From: an uncultured Cellvibrionales bacterium
GTDB lineage: Bacteria > Pseudomonadota > Gammaproteobacteria > Pseudomonadales > Dasaniaceae
NCBI GenBank assembly: GCA_913019905.1
Contig: CAJVZD010000004.1
Coordinates: 1 to 64,000 of the forward strand
DNA length: 64,000 bases
Direction of reading: 5' to 3'
The translations under genes and the position numbers were made by a program. Every line of letters starts with the position of its first letter. Position 1 is the first letter of the stretch. A model generated the notes under the pieces. The model had not been told where the DNA came from and did not search any database. It saw only the letters and a program-made list of their open reading frames with translations. Shown one piece after another: positions 25,837 through 34,469 of the stretch.

Positions 25837-26847
25837 ATGGAACAATCAATGACCAAAGAATCCCAGCAATTGGCCGTTTACTGGGCCCGCCTGGTTTTTG
25901 AGCTTCTGGAACGCCAGGGACTCGATGCGAAGCAGCTGTTTACAGACAACAACCTGGATGTCGGCGATTTATCGAATTTAGGCGCGCGCTTCTCGCAGGA
26001 CGGTTTCACGCGACTGTGGGAAATGGCGACACAACAATCAGGTAATCCGGCCATTGGCCTCGAGATGGGCCGAGCGCCGTCACTCAATGCCTTCGATGCC
26101 TATAGTGCCAGCCAGTTATCCAGCCGCAGCGTTCGTGAAGCTGTTGAGCGAGCGGTGCGTTATCAAAAAGTCGTCGGCTCGGCGTTGCAAATGACGCTGG
26201 AAGAAAGCGCCGACAAGTGCAGGATCAGTTTTCAAAGCCACGGAGATGAACGACCAGCGGCGCGAGAAGGTTTTGACGCCGGTCTGGCATTCTCAATTAC
26301 CTCCATGCGTTTAATGACTAATTACCCGATAGTTCCACTGTCTGTCACATTTGCCTGTCCCGAAGCCGCTGATCTCGCTCCTTATCAAGCGCTTTTCAGA
26401 TGTCCGCTACATTTCGACCAAACCCAATATAGCCTCTGTGTTAGCCCAGAAGTGATGAACCTGCCCATGGTGTTTGCCAACCAATCCCTGGCCGACCACC
26501 ACGACACTGTATTGGATAGAGCAATCAATTCGTCAGGCAACAATAGTTTGTCGCAAACCGTGGAAAAAATCATCAAACAGCACCTTCCCTCCGGCGAACC
26601 AAACATTCACCAGATCTCTCAGATCCTGAATATGAGCTCACGCACAATGCAACGGCGCCTGCACGCAGAAAAAACAAACTTTCGTTCGTTACTGGATGAA
26701 GTCCGTAAATCTCTTGCAAAAGAGTATGTTTCCACAACAGAAATGCCCCTACAGGAAATCACTTTTCTGCTCGGTTTTTCCGACCACGCAAATTTCTACC
26801 GCGCTTTTAAAAGATGGTATGGAAAAACGCCTGGCTCAGAGCGATAA
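25837..26847 (+). CDS. AraC family regulator with arabinose-binding-like domain (336 aa)
   Basis: The N-terminal 200 residues match the OruR/ArgR-type ligand domain (GNPAIGLEMGRAPSLNAFDA). The C-terminal 85 residues are two helix-turn-helix motifs: HQISQILNMSSRTMQRRLHA and ITFLLGFSDHANFYRAFKRW, followed by GKTP. The length is typical of this subfamily. An in-frame ATG at 25849 is an alternative start; neither has a good ribosome site. Divergent from the long GST gene (180-base spacer), it probably activates that gene in response to a small molecule (inference). Confidence 0.9.
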   Translation: MEQSMTKESQQLAVYWARLVFELLERQGLDAKQLFTDNNLDVGDLSNLGARFSQDGFTRLWEMATQQSGNPAIGLEMGRAPSLNAFDAYSASQLSSRSVREAVERAVRYQKVVGSALQMTLEESADKCRISFQSHGDERPAAREGFDAGLAFSITSMRLMTNYPIVPLSVTFACPEAADLAPYQALFRCPLHFDQTQYSLCVSPEVMNLPMVFANQSLADHHDTVLDRAINSSGNNSLSQTVEKIIKQHLPSGEPNIHQISQILNMSSRTMQRRLHAEKTNFRSLLDEVRKSLAKEYVSTTEMPLQEITFLLGFSDHANFYRAFKRWYGKTPGSER

Positions 26848-27030
26848 ACATATCAACCTTGATCTATCTGCAATAAAACGATTGCAATAGCGTAGCGGGC
26901 TACTGACAATTACACGGCCAAGCGCTGCCATTTTTTATTACATTCGACAATGAAGGCAGTTAAATCTTCACACTGGCAAAACGCTCGATATTCTCTGCGC
27001 AGCTAATGGCTTCGAATACGTCCCTATTTT

Positions 27031-27192
27031 TTGGCCACATTGAAAAAAGCAAAGAGCGGCGTGTACGAGAGGGCTATATTTTTGAACTATGACGGTGACT
27101 ATGTAAATCGTTTTAGATTTGGCTATCCCACCACTGTGCTCTTCTTTCCGAACAACGAAGTCTGTCATAGTCCAGTCGACGATTTCAAGTAA
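27031..27192 (+). pseudogene. C-terminal fragment of a thioredoxin-like gene
   Basis: In the 767-base gap between the AraC gene and the dehydrogenase operon, the plus strand reads LATLKKAKSGVYERAIFLNY, then DGDYVNRFRFGYPTTVLFFP, and stops at TAA 27190-27192. The FGYPTTVLF segment with the cis-proline is the signature of the thioredoxin fold. Upstream, a one-base shift joins a readable ANGFEYVPIF segment, so the frame is broken near 27025. No start or CxxC is present. A 157-codon frame on the opposite strand (26968-27441) looks like its shadow. The rest of the gap shows nothing else except the dyad at 27559. Confidence 0.45.
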
Positions 27193-27558
27193 CCTTAGTC
27201 GAGAGATAACTCGGCAGACCACTGGAATGGCTCTGCCAACGGCAGGACCTGCCGTCAATACAGTCGATGAGTAGTTCATCGACAAACAAATCACCCTCCC
27301 CAAATTTCTTATGCTACTTCTCAGCAAAACCTCCATACAAATTGGGTCTTCAAAAAACAATCGATCAAAGAGCATTGCACCGCTTACGGTATTGAGTAAA
27401 AATAAAAGGTTCCAATAAACGGAAACGATGAAGAGTAGCAAGCGAGGGACTAATTTATAGGCAATCGTTCCTATGGCCAGGTATTAAACACCGGGCATAG
27501 ATACTGACTGCGCTCAAATAGTCGTTAGCACAAAATTTTCACCTAATTGTGGGAGAAA

Positions 27559-27580
27559 TAAGAAGGACCGATCCTTCTTA
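27559..27580. promoter_or_regulatory. perfect 22-bp dyad before the dehydrogenase operon
   Basis: Arms TAAGAAGGA (27559-27567) and TCCTTCTTA (27572-27580) are exact inverted copies with a four-base spacer. The site lies 34 bases upstream of the start codon at 27615, where a repressor would block transcription or cover a promoter. No regulator gene is immediately adjacent; the nearest is the AraC gene at 25837. An AATACCAGTATA motif follows at 27592-27603. Confidence 0.6.
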
Positions 27581-27614
27581 CCTGCCTAATCAATACCAGT
27601 ATAAGGAAGACACA

Positions 27615-28802
27615 ATGTCTGAAATCGAAACATTTCGCGCTGAAACCCGGGCCTGGCTCGAGGAAAATTGCCCCGCCAGTATGCGCACGCCAATCACGGC
27701 CGACGAGGTCGTTTGGGGTGGAAGAAACGAGACCTATACAAACCCCGACTGCAAATTGTGGCTCGATAATATGGGCGCGAAAGGATGGACTGCACCCACT
27801 TGGCCGACACAGTATGGCGGAGGAGGCCTATCGGCGGAACAGAATCGTGTACTGGAAAGCGAAATGCGCAGAATCGGTGCGCGGTCGCCGTTGAACAGCT
27901 TTGGCTTGTGGATGTTAGGTCCCGTTTTATTAGAGTTTGCCAATGAAGAACAAAAATTAGAACACCTGCCTAAAATAGTCAGAGGGGAAATACGCTGGTG
28001 CCAGGGTTATTCTGAACCCGGCGCGGGCTCGGACCTGGCAGGCCTGCAAACTAAGGCTGTTCGCGACGGTGATGAATATGTGATTAATGGCCAGAAGGTG
28101 TGGACGTCTTATGCCAACCATGCAGATTGGATATTTTGTCTTGTGCGCACCGACACCAGCGTCAAACATAACGGTATTAGCTTTATCCTGTTTGACATGC
28201 AAAGCGAAGGTGTCACCGTTAAGCCGATTCAATTGATATCTGGCGACAGTCCATTTTGTGAAACTTTCTTTGATGACGTCCGCGTTCCTGCCCGAAATCA
28301 GGTCGGCGAACTCAACAAGGGCTGGACTATCGCAAAACGCCTGTTGCAACACGAACGTACCAATATTGGCGACTTCGGCACAGCACAGGGCCCGCAAACG
28401 CCGATGCATGAGCAAGCAAAAAAATACCTCGGCGAAGATGCACAGGGGCGATTAGACGATACAGCCATGCGCCAGGAAATAGCCAAGTACCAGGTGCGTC
28501 AAAAAGCTTATGGCCTAACCTACGCCCGCGTTGGAGAAGAACTGAAGGCCGGTCAAGGGGACGGTGCAGCGTCATCGATTCTCAAGGCTGTAGGCGCGGA
28601 ATTAAACAAACATCGCTCCGAAATGATGATAGACATGTTGGGCACGCAGGGAATCGGCTGGGAAGGCGAAGGCTTTAACGATTGGGAAATCATGCAAACG
28701 CGTGGCTGGCTGCGCGCCAAAGCTAACTCCATTGAAGGCGGCACTACCGAAATCAACAAGAACGTTGTGGCCAAAAACGTACTGGGTCTTCCTACTAAAT
28801 AA
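27615..28802 (+). CDS. acyl-CoA dehydrogenase, large catalytic chain (395 aa)
   Basis: A FadE-type chain starting MSEIETFRAETRAWLEENCP, with QGYSEPGAGSDLAGL near 130-144 and a C-terminal EGGTTEINKNVVAKNVLGLP. E247 in LLQHERTN occupies the isovaleryl/long-chain dehydrogenase position for the catalytic base. The frame is open from 27549, but AAGGAA seven bases before the ATG at 27615 and family length support this start. It is followed 20 bases later by a smaller dehydrogenase chain, forming the second large-small pair in the window. It should introduce the alpha,beta double bond of a bulky acyl-CoA; the exact substrate is unknown. Confidence 0.93.
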   Translation: MSEIETFRAETRAWLEENCPASMRTPITADEVVWGGRNETYTNPDCKLWLDNMGAKGWTAPTWPTQYGGGGLSAEQNRVLESEMRRIGARSPLNSFGLWMLGPVLLEFANEEQKLEHLPKIVRGEIRWCQGYSEPGAGSDLAGLQTKAVRDGDEYVINGQKVWTSYANHADWIFCLVRTDTSVKHNGISFILFDMQSEGVTVKPIQLISGDSPFCETFFDDVRVPARNQVGELNKGWTIAKRLLQHERTNIGDFGTAQGPQTPMHEQAKKYLGEDAQGRLDDTAMRQEIAKYQVRQKAYGLTYARVGEELKAGQGDGAASSILKAVGAELNKHRSEMMIDMLGTQGIGWEGEGFNDWEIMQTRGWLRAKANSIEGGTTEINKNVVAKNVLGLPTK

Positions 28803-28822
28803 TTCGCACCAAGGATAAGAAC

Positions 28823-29965
28823 ATGGCTTTAATATTGAACGAAGAACAAACGCTACTAAAAGATAGCGCCAAGGATTTCATGGCGGCAACAGCTCCAGTC
28901 GCAAAATTACGAGAACTGCGCGATACCAATGACGAAACAGGCTATTCGAAAGATCTTTGGAACAAAATGGTAGAAATGGGTTGGGCCGGCATTTGTATAC
29001 CCGAAGAATTCGGAGGTTTGGATTTTGGCTTTCACGGGCTGGGAATTGTATTGGAAGAGACCGGACGCACATTAACCGCATCACCGCTGGTGGCTTCCAT
29101 CCTGGTTAGCGCTACCGCAGTGACTCTCGGCGGTAGCGAAGAACAGAAAAAAACACTGCTCCCTAAGCTGGCAGACGGATCGTTACTAATGGCGTTAGCT
29201 CTCGACGAAACAGCGCATTTTAACCCAAATCGTATCGACACTCGGGCAGAAAAATCGGGGAGTGGCTATAAAATAAGCGGCGAAAAGGTTTTTGTCCTCG
29301 ACGGTCACGTAGCAGACACTCTGATCGTTGTTGCTCGTACCAGCGGCGATACCCATGACAAAAAGGGCATTACCCTGTTTTTGGTCGATCGTGAAACCGC
29401 TGGCGTTTCTGTTACGCGGACAAAAATGGTCGATAATCGTAACGCCGCAAAAATCAGCTTTGCTGAGGTAGAAGTTGAAGCAACTGCTATTCTGGGCAGT
29501 CTCGATAATGGCGCCGACGTACTGGAACCGGTATTAGATCGTGCGGCTTTAGGCATGTCCGCAGAAATGCTGGGCTCGTCTCTGGAAGTATTTGAACGCA
29601 CCTTGGGATACCTAAAAGAACGCACCCAGTTTGAAACCAAAATAGGGACTTTTCAATCCTTACAGCATAGAGCGGTGGATATGTATTGTAATTTGGAACT
29701 GTCGAAATCCATTTTGATCGATGCATTATCAGCCCTAGATGACGGAAGTGAAGCAGACTTGCCCACTCTCGCCTCTTCGGTGAAAGCGCAATTATGTGAG
29801 ACTTTTCACCAGATATCATCGGAGGGCATTCAAATGCACGGCGGGATAGGCATGACTGATGAGCATGAGATTGGTTTCTTTCTAAAACGTGCACGCGTTG
29901 CGGAGAAGACCTTCGGAGATGCAAATTATCACTATGATCGGCTGGCTACTCTAAACGGCTATTAA
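28823..29965 (+). CDS. acyl-CoA dehydrogenase, small partner chain (380 aa)
   Basis: Acyl-CoA dehydrogenase fold: MALILNEEQTLLKDSAKDFM at the start, WAGICIPEEFGGLDFG, KERTQFETKIGTFQSLQHRA, and QMHGGIGMTDEHEIGFFLKR. The helix G site reads VLDRAALG (aspartate rather than glutamate) and the C-terminal site reads FGDANYHYD (no glutamate). It therefore probably does not supply the base itself and acts as the beta chain with the 27615 product, a plan known for mycobacterial heterotetrameric steroid side-chain dehydrogenases. The gene order large-then-small matches the 6794-4447 operon. A hairpin terminator follows. Confidence 0.92.
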   Translation: MALILNEEQTLLKDSAKDFMAATAPVAKLRELRDTNDETGYSKDLWNKMVEMGWAGICIPEEFGGLDFGFHGLGIVLEETGRTLTASPLVASILVSATAVTLGGSEEQKKTLLPKLADGSLLMALALDETAHFNPNRIDTRAEKSGSGYKISGEKVFVLDGHVADTLIVVARTSGDTHDKKGITLFLVDRETAGVSVTRTKMVDNRNAAKISFAEVEVEATAILGSLDNGADVLEPVLDRAALGMSAEMLGSSLEVFERTLGYLKERTQFETKIGTFQSLQHRAVDMYCNLELSKSILIDALSALDDGSEADLPTLASSVKAQLCETFHQISSEGIQMHGGIGMTDEHEIGFFLKRARVAEKTFGDANYHYDRLATLNGY

Positions 29966-29974
29966 AAGTACAAC

Positions 29975-30026
29975 CCTGGGGGAGCTAGCGGCACCCGTCG
30001 CCGATCTGCCCCAGGATTTATTTTTG
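29975..30026 (+). terminator. terminator of the dehydrogenase operon
   Basis: Arms CCTGGGG (29975-29981) and CCCCAGG (30009-30015) flank a 27-base loop and are followed by ATTTATTTTTG. It lies directly after the stop of the small chain at 29965. Confidence 0.65.
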
Positions 30027-30491
30027 CACCTGTGGATAGAGTACTTTTTGACTTTCTTCCTGCTATCCCCAATGAATTCACCCGACATTGTCGAGCACTA
30101 CTGAACACGGTGGAACAGCCTTGATTGCATTCAGACCACTGAAATAACCGCTGCCAATAGCTTGTCAAAAAAACCACCCTAGCGGTAAGATCCTCACCGT
30201 ACACTCATCGCAAGATTCCGACAAAAACTGGAATAAAGTAATTATGTGTTTTATTTTTTCTATCGGATGACCGATTGAGGGAATGAACCGAAATACTAAA
30301 CATGAATGTTATCGTGAAATTTGCGAACTGCTCTCAATTCAGCGCCCTGCGGAGAGTTATCGCTGCTTAGATCCCGGAACAACCCAAACCACAAATTAAT
30401 CATCTCAACTTGTTTATATAAGCTAAAGTTATATTATCAATATCCACCGCATTCACTTATAAAACTGTCTCAACCATACAATGGTCGATTA
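30027..30491. other. 465-bp leader region of the second TonB receptor
   Basis: The receptor frame is open back to about 30321, but that part does not look like a signal peptide, so I treat it as untranslated. The stretch is AT-rich. I saw no riboswitch-like structure or clear promoter boxes. Confidence 0.4.
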
Positions 30492-32456
30492 ATGCACTTC
30501 AAACCCCTTTTCTTGATGGCAGTCGTATTAATAACGTTGACCTTGCCAGCGGTCGCCAGCGATGAAATTGATCTTTTTTCGATGGACCTAAAAGAACTAC
30601 TCACCGTAGAAATCCAAGTAGCCTCAACAAGGCCGGCGACGGTATTTAATAGCGTCTCGGTTGTTTCGACAATTGATCGTCAATCCATAGAACGCTATGG
30701 CTATAAGAGCATTGAAGATGCGTTAGTAACTATTTCGGGCTTTGACGTTCAACGCTCCTACTTGAAGCAATCCATCCCGACATCGCGAAGCGTATTACAA
30801 GATCATTATGCCAATAAAATCTTGTTTATGATCGATGGCATACCAAACTGGCAAGCCTTTGGAGGCGACCCGGTTATTGGCCGAATTGATATCAATGATG
30901 TTGAACGCATCGAAGTACTCAAGGGCCCTGCTTCAGTTCTCTACGGCACTAACGCTTACGTTGGCGCCATCAATATAGTGACCAAAAAAGACAATGGAAA
31001 CCGAATGTCACTCGGTGCTAGTAATAACAATATGCGGACAGTATCGTTAAGCAGCCGTGGCGAATTAACCAGTGGAAACTATTCGGTTTCCGTTAATCAC
31101 CGAAACAAAGATGAATTCTCCCTTTTCTTTACTGGTGAAGATGGAATCGCGGGAAGAATCGATGAATACCAGGAAAATACTAACCTCCATGCAAGTATTT
31201 CTTACAAGCGACATCAGCTAACCTTCAATATCTACGACGGCGAGGAAAGTTACTACGGATCAGATATCACCTTTAAAGGAGGAGCAGGTACAGACCATAC
31301 CGTCGACGGCTATTTTGTTAATTATTCATACCAACACGACTCTCGAGCTTGGGGGAAATTTGAATTCAACGGGCTTATTGACGATCAGGAAAACGAGTTC
31401 GATGTAAACACCTTACCAACCAGACTATTTTGGGAAGGTGTTAAAACAACGCTGTCAGTAAAAAACCTCTATGACTTCAACGAGCAATGGACCCTTGAAA
31501 GTGGAGTAGACTACGAATCGAGAGACAGCAAAGAAAGCCGGTTCATGAACCCTAACGGCCTTGTTGATGTTAATGGAATTGATCAAAAAATAACTGAAAG
31601 ATCATTGTTTACTCAACTCTATTACGCCAGCAACAAACACAACTGGGTTATCGGCGGAAGGGTTGTCAATAACACGCTATTCGGTAATAACTTTTCGGGC
31701 AGGGCCTCCTATGTTTATATGTTAAATGAACAGAGTAGCTTCAAAATAATTGCGGGACAAAGTTATCGATCTCCTTCGTTATTTGAATTATACGGCGTTA
31801 TCGGATGTTGTATTTTAGGTAACGAAAAACTCGAGCCAGAACAGGCGGACACCTTGGAACTATCCTACCTAACGGCATGGAATAATTGGTTCTTGCAGTC
31901 TACTATCTACCGGGCAAACTACAAAAATAAAATTGTTAGGGGTATCGAATTCGACTTCGAGTTGCCGAGCGGCGAAATCCTCGACAACGTGAACCGGTAT
32001 AGAAATGGTGAGAATTTTGGTGCCACCGGTGCGGAAATAGAATTGAAATATACGTCATCCCAGTGGAACAGTTATTTCAATTTGACCTATGTCGATGGCA
32101 ATGACAATGACAGGTTTCAGGATGAGGATCACTACAACTTTAAATATGTGCCTACTGTCACACTGAATGCGGGACTTTCAGGCCGTTATAAAAACTGGAT
32201 TCTAGCAGTTAATGGAACCTATCGCGGCGATTCAAAATCTATTAGCGATGGTGTTGATTCCTCTTTTATTGCCGATTTAACGGTGACCTATCGACAGCAG
32301 CAAGATGATTCATCAGGATTTACCCATCAGTTCTCAATAAGAAATTTATCGGATGAAAAAGTTACGGTACCAGAATACGCAAGACGAAGGGTTGTCGATG
32401 AACTACCTCTTCGATATGAAAGAACGATCGCTTACGAAGTCAGTTGGAATTGGTGA
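30492..32456 (+). CDS. TonB-dependent outer-membrane receptor (654 aa)
   Basis: The ATG at 30492 starts a clear signal peptide, MHFKPLFLMAVVLITLTLPA ending VAS, so I prefer it to an upstream in-frame start near 30321. The mature N-terminus DEIDLFSMDLKELLTVEIQV carries the same SLKEL-VE motif as the 20672 receptor. The plug domain has VSTIDRQSIERYGYKSIEDA and VLKGPASVLYGTNAYVGAIN. The barrel ends with an aromatic strand (YEVSWNW). The protein is smaller than the first receptor. It lies 45 bases before an esterase-like gene and may share a transcript with it. The substrate is unknown. Confidence 0.9.
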   Translation: MHFKPLFLMAVVLITLTLPAVASDEIDLFSMDLKELLTVEIQVASTRPATVFNSVSVVSTIDRQSIERYGYKSIEDALVTISGFDVQRSYLKQSIPTSRSVLQDHYANKILFMIDGIPNWQAFGGDPVIGRIDINDVERIEVLKGPASVLYGTNAYVGAINIVTKKDNGNRMSLGASNNNMRTVSLSSRGELTSGNYSVSVNHRNKDEFSLFFTGEDGIAGRIDEYQENTNLHASISYKRHQLTFNIYDGEESYYGSDITFKGGAGTDHTVDGYFVNYSYQHDSRAWGKFEFNGLIDDQENEFDVNTLPTRLFWEGVKTTLSVKNLYDFNEQWTLESGVDYESRDSKESRFMNPNGLVDVNGIDQKITERSLFTQLYYASNKHNWVIGGRVVNNTLFGNNFSGRASYVYMLNEQSSFKIIAGQSYRSPSLFELYGVIGCCILGNEKLEPEQADTLELSYLTAWNNWFLQSTIYRANYKNKIVRGIEFDFELPSGEILDNVNRYRNGENFGATGAEIELKYTSSQWNSYFNLTYVDGNDNDRFQDEDHYNFKYVPTVTLNAGLSGRYKNWILAVNGTYRGDSKSISDGVDSSFIADLTVTYRQQQDDSSGFTHQFSIRNLSDEKVTVPEYARRRVVDELPLRYERTIAYEVSWNW

Positions 32457-32501
32457 ACTGAGAACATTTGATAGATATAACAGGTAAAGGTAAAAAGACC
32501 A

Positions 32502-33713
32502 ATGCTCACGACAGACCAAAAACACTCAATCGGCGGATTTTGCGATCCACAGTATCTTTCAGTGAAAAAAGCTTTTGAGGAAAATTTTATTTCCCGAGGG
32601 GAAATCGGCGCCTCGGTTTCACTTATGCAAGGTGACAAGGTCGTCGTTGATTTGTGGGGTGGCTATCTCGACGCCGATAAATCACGTCCCTGGGAGAAAG
32701 ACAGCCTATGTACAGTTTGGTCTTTGGGAAAAGCAGTCACCGCGATTTGCGCCTTACAGCTGATCGAAAAGAACCTGATGGAACTGGACAAGCCGGTAGC
32801 AGACTACTGGCCGGAATTTGCCAGCAATGGTAAAAGCGACATTACAGTGAGACACCTACTCAGCCATCGTGCGGGCTTACCCGCTCTGCAAGAGCCTCCA
32901 CCTAATAGAATATGGCAAAACAATGCCCTCTTTATAGAAATGTTAGGCCGGCAAAAAGCATGGTGGCCCGCTGGGGAAAAACATGGCTACCACGTACATA
33001 CCTTTGCCTCTCTTGTTGGCGAGCTGGTCAAACGGATATCGGGACAGTCGTTGAGCGATTATTGTCAGGAAAATATTGCGGAACCTCTGGGCATCGATTT
33101 TTACTTTAGTAACGATCAACATATAGACATCAAAATTGCCGATAACATATGGGAGATGCTGGCCGCCAAAGATAAATCGAAAACAGTCAATTCTGCAGTA
33201 AGCATTCCCGAAGACAAAGATACTCGAAGACAACGACTGTCTTACATGCCCTCATTAGACTTTAGCGAACACCATGGAATTAACTCCCGCGCATGGCGTT
33301 CGGCTGAATTTCCTTCCACAGCATCTCACTCTAACGCAAGAAGTTTGGCGCGAGTTTTTGGCGCATTAGCTAACAACGGCATCTACATTGATCCGGACGG
33401 ACGAACCCGCGAGCTTCTACAGGCCGAGACAATATCCATGGCCCGACAAATAGAAGCAAATGACATTGACGCGACCATTGGAAAACCGACTCGATTTGGT
33501 CTCGGTTTCATGCTGACGTCGCCAGAACGACCCTGGGGACCTAACCCCAACTGCTTTGGGCATTACGGCAACAACGGTTTGTTGGGTTTTGCAGATCCCG
33601 ATGCGAAAATAGGATTTGCCTACACAATGAACCGTCAGGGTAGAGCCTGGCGCGACCCTAGAAACATCGCGCTGGTTGACGCCGTGTACGAGAATATTGA
33701 ACATCGAGAATAG
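32502..33713 (+). CDS. serine hydrolase, beta-lactamase fold (family VIII esterase-like)
   Basis: A 403-residue cytoplasmic-type protein without a signal peptide. The nucleophile motif SxxK appears as VWSLGKAVTAI near residue 75. ITVRHLLSHRAGLPAL follows, and the late GHYGNNGLLGFADPDAKIGF segment matches the third motif region of class C beta-lactamase-like esterases (family VIII, EstB type). Such enzymes hydrolyse esters or lactones rather than antibiotics in most cases. AAAGG precedes the ATG. It follows the TonB receptor at 45 bases, so the two may handle one imported compound (inference). Confidence 0.88.
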   Translation: MLTTDQKHSIGGFCDPQYLSVKKAFEENFISRGEIGASVSLMQGDKVVVDLWGGYLDADKSRPWEKDSLCTVWSLGKAVTAICALQLIEKNLMELDKPVADYWPEFASNGKSDITVRHLLSHRAGLPALQEPPPNRIWQNNALFIEMLGRQKAWWPAGEKHGYHVHTFASLVGELVKRISGQSLSDYCQENIAEPLGIDFYFSNDQHIDIKIADNIWEMLAAKDKSKTVNSAVSIPEDKDTRRQRLSYMPSLDFSEHHGINSRAWRSAEFPSTASHSNARSLARVFGALANNGIYIDPDGRTRELLQAETISMARQIEANDIDATIGKPTRFGLGFMLTSPERPWGPNPNCFGHYGNNGLLGFADPDAKIGFAYTMNRQGRAWRDPRNIALVDAVYENIEHRE

Positions 33714-33798
33714 AATTTACGAGTTATAATCTACTGAACAACAGTATTGTAGAACCGACATTCAATTGCACTTCCAAAGCGGTGATAAAGGAGTCGAT

Positions 33799-34440
33799 AT
33801 GAACAAAATACTTTCAAGAGAACAATGGCAGAAAGAACGCCGCAAATTACTCGCGGAGGAAAAGGCGCACACTCGAGCAGGAGATCGCCTCGCCCATGCT
33901 CGGCGCGAGCTTCCCTGGGTTCGAGTCGAAGAGGGCTACCACTTTACCGGCTCCACTGGATCTCTGTCCCTAGTCGATCTTTTTGGTATCGAGAGCCAAC
34001 TCATTATCTATCACTTGATGTTTGGCGTGAGTTGGGAAGAGCCATGTCCCGGTTGCTCTGCCTGGGCCGATGCATTTAACGGTACTACCGATAGTTTTTC
34101 CAACGCCGACGCAAAATTAATTGCGGTGTCGCGCGCCCCGATTGAGAGATTAACCGAAACGGCAAACAAGAGAGGATGGACTTTCACCTGGGTTTCCTCA
34201 GGCGGCAGTGATTTCAATTTACACTACGGCGTTTCAACCAACGAAGAGGGCCAGGAGAAAAAGGATATTGGAACGGAAGAAATTGAATTCGATCGCGGCG
34301 AAAATCACGGTATCAGCGTGTTTGTTAAAGAGGCGGATGGCTCGATATTTCATACCTACAGTTGCTACAACCGTGGCATAGAGGCCATGAATGGCGCATT
34401 CGCATACTACGACCTCCTGCCTTACGGCCGAAAGTGGTAG
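33799..34440 (+). CDS. DUF899 thioredoxin-like protein (213 aa)
   Basis: The product has the features of the DUF899 family: RRKLLAEEKAHTRAGDRLAH and ELPWVRVEEGYHFTG at the start, then DLFGIESQLIIYHLMFG and EEPCPGCSAWADAF with a CxxC pair (CPGC). GWTFTWVSSGGSDFNLHYGV follows, and the end has the aromatic YYDLLPYGRKW. These proteins have a thioredoxin fold, but their reaction is not established. The ATG at 33799 has AAAGGAG just upstream; the frame is open from 33766 without a comparable site. It follows the esterase gene by 85 bases on the same strand and may be cotranscribed. Confidence 0.9.
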   Translation: MNKILSREQWQKERRKLLAEEKAHTRAGDRLAHARRELPWVRVEEGYHFTGSTGSLSLVDLFGIESQLIIYHLMFGVSWEEPCPGCSAWADAFNGTTDSFSNADAKLIAVSRAPIERLTETANKRGWTFTWVSSGGSDFNLHYGVSTNEEGQEKKDIGTEEIEFDRGENHGISVFVKEADGSIFHTYSCYNRGIEAMNGAFAYYDLLPYGRKW

Positions 34441-34469
34441 GAATACCTTAGTTGTAAACGGAGCGGTGC

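Noticed and set aside
26968-27441. 157-codon open frame on the minus strand
   Set aside because: It overlaps a legible thioredoxin-fold remnant on the plus strand, has no family resemblance, and looks like a chance antisense frame.
30321-30491. N-terminal extension of the second TonB receptor
   Set aside because: Open in frame, but a typical signal peptide starts at 30492, so the extension is probably untranslated.
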